Assembly (NCBI GenBank): GCA_050187415.1
Contig: JBFWXN010000022.1
Location: 1-64,000 of the forward strand
DNA from: Ga0077555 sp050187415
Lineage (GTDB): Bacteria; Pseudomonadota; Alphaproteobacteria; Rhizobiales; Hyphomicrobiaceae
DNA: 64,000 nt
Reading direction: 5' to 3'
Shown here piece by piece: positions 61,386 through 64,000 of the stretch. The notes beneath the pieces were generated by a model. The model had not been told where the DNA came from and did not search any database. It worked only from the letters and a program-made list of their open reading frames with translations. Each line of letters opens with the position of its first letter. Within the stretch, counting starts at the first letter, position 1. The translations under genes were made by a program, and so were the position numbers.

Positions 61386-62057
61386 CTACCGAGGCGGTGC
61401 GTCCTGCATCGCAATGAGCGCATAGATGCCGATGCTGGCCGATGCGGCGTCGACACCGAGAAGTTCGGCAAGCATGGCCTTTGCACGGCGCGCGCTCGCC
61501 TCGTTCGTCGTCTCGACGACGACCGCACCGCTGATCCAGCGGTCGGCCTCGGACCGGGAACTGGCCTCGGTCGACTCGCCGTTCTGTTCCGATGTCGCTT
61601 GCCAGATGTCGACAGCCACCACGCAGGGATTGGCCAGACGCTCCATCAACTCGCGCGCCTGCCCGCGGGAAATGCCGACCGGCTGCTCGAATCGGGCCAC
61701 GGCCGCGAAACCTCCGACGGCCGCGCCGACGCGCGCGACCCGCCGGCAGACCGTGCGGAACATCGACGACCACCGCCGCATGATGCGCTGCGTCCAGGCC
61801 GTCGGATCGTCGAGGCGGGCGATATAGTCGCCCGAGAACAAGACCTCCGGGCTCGCCAGCTCGTAGAACGTGAAGTATGTCCGGTCGGCGTCGACCGCGC
61901 GATAACGGCGACCGCGCAGGAACCCGGCAACGCCGAGCCGCTCGGGGAAGTGCTCGGTCATGTACCAGCGCTCGTAGAAGGCGCTATCGTCGGCCGGATA
62001 CTCGTTCCAGATCGAAAGGATGCCGGTGCCGGCGGACGGGTCGTGACGTGCAGTCAT
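61386..62057 (-). CDS. Hypothetical protein with duplicated ferredoxin-like halves
   Basis: A 223-residue protein whose N-terminal half (GILSIWNEYPADDSAFYERWYMTEHFPERLGVAGFLRGRRY onwards) looks like an EthD/antibiotic-monooxygenase-type ferredoxin fold (YRWHxxxH-like WYMTEHFPER). A weaker, similar beta-alpha-beta pattern recurs after about residue 120. Such folds are often involved in small-molecule degradation or binding. It lies 22 bases after the hydrolase gene at 62080 on the same strand, so the two are probably co-transcribed. Function unknown. Confidence 0.7.
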   Translation of the reverse strand: MTARHDPSAGTGILSIWNEYPADDSAFYERWYMTEHFPERLGVAGFLRGRRYRAVDADRTYFTFYELASPEVLFSGDYIARLDDPTAWTQRIMRRWSSMFRTVCRRVARVGAAVGGFAAVARFEQPVGISRGQARELMERLANPCVVAVDIWQATSEQNGESTEASSRSEADRWISGAVVVETTNEASARRAKAMLAELLGVDAASASIGIYALIAMQDAPPR

Positions 62058-62079
62058 GGCAAAACCTCAACCAGACGGA

Positions 62080-63210
62080 TTACGATCGAATGGCCGCTGC
62101 CAGGCGCTCGAGGAAGCCACCCACTGCGTCCTTGTCGATCCAGCGCATGACGGCGACGATGTCACGCTCGACATCGACCCAAACCACATTCGAGCCGGCA
62201 CCCATCGCCGACACGCATCCTTCGCCCCAGCCCTTGCGCTGACCCTTGCCGCGGTTGAGCCACCAGAGAAAGCCGTAGCCGCCGTTCGTCGGCGAGGGCG
62301 CGAGCATCTCGGACACGTAGGTCGTGGGGAGGAGCTGCCTGCCGCCCCAGGCGCCGCCACGCGCGACGAGCAACCCCAGCCGCGCGAGATCGGACGCACT
62401 GATCATCATGCCGCCGCCCCAGTGCGCCCCACCCGACACCGACTGGATGCGCCGGCCGTCGACCTCGATCCACGACGTTCGGTAGCCGTGCCACTCCCAT
62501 TCGCCGGACGCCCCGATCGGCTGCATAATGCGCTCGCGCAGGACCTCGGGCAGCGGTCGGCGGAACCGCATGAGCAGGGCCAGTGAAAGCACGTTCACGC
62601 GCACGTCGTTGTACTCGTAGTAGGTGCCGGGCACCTGTCGCTGCCGCAAGTCGCCCTTGCGCGAATTGTCCGTGCCGGCGCCGACGCTGCGATAGTGATC
62701 GACCTGGTCGGACTTCTCCCAGAGCACGCCATCCCACTCGCTGGCCTGATGCAGCAGATGCCGCCAGGTGATCCGGGCATTATGTGCACTTTCGAACCAT
62801 GGCCCTTCGACGGTCCGGCCGACCGGCTCGTCGAGATCGCCGATGAGACCGTCGCCCACCGCGAGGCCGGCCAGCACGGCGAGATAGCTCTTGGCCACCG
62901 AGAACGTCATGTCGGCCCGACCGATATCGCCCCACTGGGCCGCGATCCTGCCGCCGTCGACGACAAGGCCCGCCGCTCCGCCGCGATGGCGCACGACACC
63001 GGCAACCTCGCTCCACGGTCCCTTCTCGTTCCACTCGACGATGCCCACGAAACGACCGTCCGGATAATGGAACGTTCGTGGCCACGGGCTCTCCGAGGCT
63101 TCCGCGAAGGCAACCGCAGGGATCAGGGCGTGGCGATCGAAACGACCGGCCTCGGTTCGCTCCCACGCGAGCCCGTCGGCGGGTGGGGTGTAGGGCGACG
63201 CATCGGGCAT
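62080..63210 (-). CDS. Serine hydrolase, class C beta-lactamase family
   Basis: A 376-residue penicillin-binding-protein-like hydrolase. The nucleophile motif SVAK is at 104-107, the second motif YEYN near 199-202, and a HWGGG segment near 277 stands where KTG normally is. No signal peptide is seen, which fits cytoplasmic esterases or 6-aminohexanoate-dimer hydrolase-like enzymes rather than a beta-lactamase. It is the first gene of a two-gene minus-strand unit with 61386-62057. Substrate unknown. Confidence 0.83.
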   Translation of the reverse strand: MPDASPYTPPADGLAWERTEAGRFDRHALIPAVAFAEASESPWPRTFHYPDGRFVGIVEWNEKGPWSEVAGVVRHRGGAAGLVVDGGRIAAQWGDIGRADMTFSVAKSYLAVLAGLAVGDGLIGDLDEPVGRTVEGPWFESAHNARITWRHLLHQASEWDGVLWEKSDQVDHYRSVGAGTDNSRKGDLRQRQVPGTYYEYNDVRVNVLSLALLMRFRRPLPEVLRERIMQPIGASGEWEWHGYRTSWIEVDGRRIQSVSGGAHWGGGMMISASDLARLGLLVARGGAWGGRQLLPTTYVSEMLAPSPTNGGYGFLWWLNRGKGQRKGWGEGCVSAMGAGSNVVWVDVERDIVAVMRWIDKDAVGGFLERLAAAIRS

Positions 63211-63422
63211 GAACGATCTCCGGCTGGCTGGCGACCCACATTAGAGATTTTGAGCGTCGAGTGAAGTTCCGTCGGGTTTCGCGCGGCACGCGTCAGGGCC
63301 GACAGGAGACCCGGCACCTTCGCATCGAAGCAACCAGCCACGCCGCTTCCCGCAAGGCGCGCGATATGTGTAGCCTTGGGGTCAGGCGCCGCAGAGCGCC
63401 GCAGCACATCTCGAGGGGCCAC

Positions 63423-64000
63423 ATGCACGAGGAAACGTTCGACTTCATCGTCACGGGGGCGGGCTCGGCCGGCTGCGCCATAGCCGCGCGGGTCTCGGAG
63501 AGTGGACGCTACCGCGTGCTCTTGCTCGAAGCGGGCAAGCGCGACGATTACCCTTGGATCCACATCCCGATCGGCTACCACAAGCTCTATACGCACGAGA
63601 CCTACAATTGGAAGTTCGAGAGCGAGCCCGTTCCCGGGCTCAATGGCCGGACCTCTTACCAGCCGCGGGGCAAGATGCTCGGTGGAACGAGTTCCCTCAA
63701 CGGCATGGTCTACATGCGTGGCACACCGGGCGACTACGACGGCTGGCGCCAGATGGGTTGCGAAGGCTGGGACTACCAGTCGGTGCTGCCCTACTTCCGC
63801 AAGGCCGAGCACCAGGAGCGTGGCGAGAACGAATTCCACGGGGTCGGCGGCCCCCTGCACGTGTCCGACAGCCGCTTCAAGAACCCCATCGCCGACGCTG
63901 TGATGCAGGCGGCCGTCGAGGCCGGCATCCCTCGCAACGACGACTTCAACGGCGCCCAACAAGAGGGCGTGGGCTACTATCAGACGACGGTGGGAGGCGG
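63423..64000 (+). CDS. GMC-family oxidoreductase (choline dehydrogenase-like), 5' part
   Basis: The frame starts at an ATG after GAGGGG and stays open to the window end (192 residues visible). The FAD-binding GAGSAGC is at 12-18, followed by LLLEAGK, and the GMC signature region GGTSSLNGMVYMRG is near 87-100. Relatives oxidise alcohols or choline with FAD; the substrate-specific part lies outside the window. The 212 bases upstream, between divergent genes, show no other feature. Confidence 0.9.
   Translation, partial: MHEETFDFIVTGAGSAGCAIAARVSESGRYRVLLLEAGKRDDYPWIHIPIGYHKLYTHETYNWKFESEPVPGLNGRTSYQPRGKMLGGTSSLNGMVYMRGTPGDYDGWRQMGCEGWDYQSVLPYFRKAEHQERGENEFHGVGGPLHVSDSRFKNPIADAVMQAAVEAGIPRNDDFNGAQQEGVGYYQTTVGG

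Noticed and set aside
1..64000. CRISPR array or complete insertion sequence
   Set aside because: No regular spaced repeats and no transposase gene with terminal repeats were found on either strand.

Overview
The window looks like a GC-rich alphaproteobacterial chromosome, most likely from the Hyphomicrobiales (Rhizobiales). Supporting signs are a membrane-bound ferritin (MbfA) gene with an Irr-type operator, a short protein with the NepR anti-sigma pattern, OpgG/OpgH periplasmic glucan genes, fdsGBA-type formate dehydrogenase, and many LysR, amidohydrolase, ABC-importer and flavin-dependent monooxygenase genes. The genus cannot be fixed from the sequence alone.

Layout, left to right. 1-6.5 kb: tail of a LysR regulator and the complete NAD-dependent molybdenum formate dehydrogenase operon fdsG-fdsB-fdsA-fdhD-fdsD. 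6.5-8.3 kb: divergent TauE/SafE permease and LysR gene. 8.4-12.8 kb: two-gene RND efflux pump. 12.8-13.0 kb: small NepR-like gene. 13.3-16.8 kb: opgG-opgH. 16.9-23.5 kb, minus strand: two tandem paralogous amidohydrolases followed by a complete polyamine-type ABC importer. 23.7-25.8 kb: LysR regulator divergent from a second TauE/SafE permease with a coupled 76-residue gene. 25.9-27.0 kb: mbfA and its Irr-like box. 27.1-33.9 kb: NtaA/DszA-type monooxygenase divergent from cysG-cysJ-cysI (siroheme synthesis and sulfite reduction). 33.9-34.3 kb: two related palindromic repeats. 34.3-44.7 kb: chromate transporter, MFS transporter, GT1 glycosyltransferase, LysR regulator and divergent AidB-like acyl-CoA dehydrogenase, cystathionine beta-lyase, a membrane-anchored SUMF1-domain protein and a Pcm-type methyltransferase. 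44.99 kb: tRNA-Cys(GCA).

45.0-55.06 kb is the standout region: an integrated element of about 10.0 kb, bounded by a perfect 45-bp direct repeat that is the 3' part of the tRNA-Cys gene. It encodes a tyrosine integrase, an excisionase-like protein, an HK97-type portal, prohead protease and major capsid protein, a large terminase, an HNH endonuclease, a replication-type winged-helix protein with internal repeats, two regulators with clear candidate operators, and a few small unknowns. No tail, head-tail connector, lysis or recognisable small-terminase gene is visible. This is the gene set expected of a satellite that builds and fills its own capsid but needs a helper's tails (like capsid-forming PICIs). 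The head genes are in reversed order (capsid-protease-portal) and are followed by xis and int in the same apparent transcription unit. A decayed prophage is the main alternative.

55.0-64 kb: SsuD-like monooxygenase whose last codons lie in the right attachment site, metY (O-acetylhomoserine sulfhydrylase type), a hydroxyacid dehydrogenase / haloacetate dehalogenase pair, a pyridoxamine-phosphate-oxidase-fold protein, a DUF169 protein, an unidentified protein, a class-C beta-lactamase-like hydrolase and the start of a GMC oxidoreductase. Sulfur functions recur (two TauE permeases, cysGJI, two flavin monooxygenases, metY, cystathionine lyase), but they are scattered rather than one operon.
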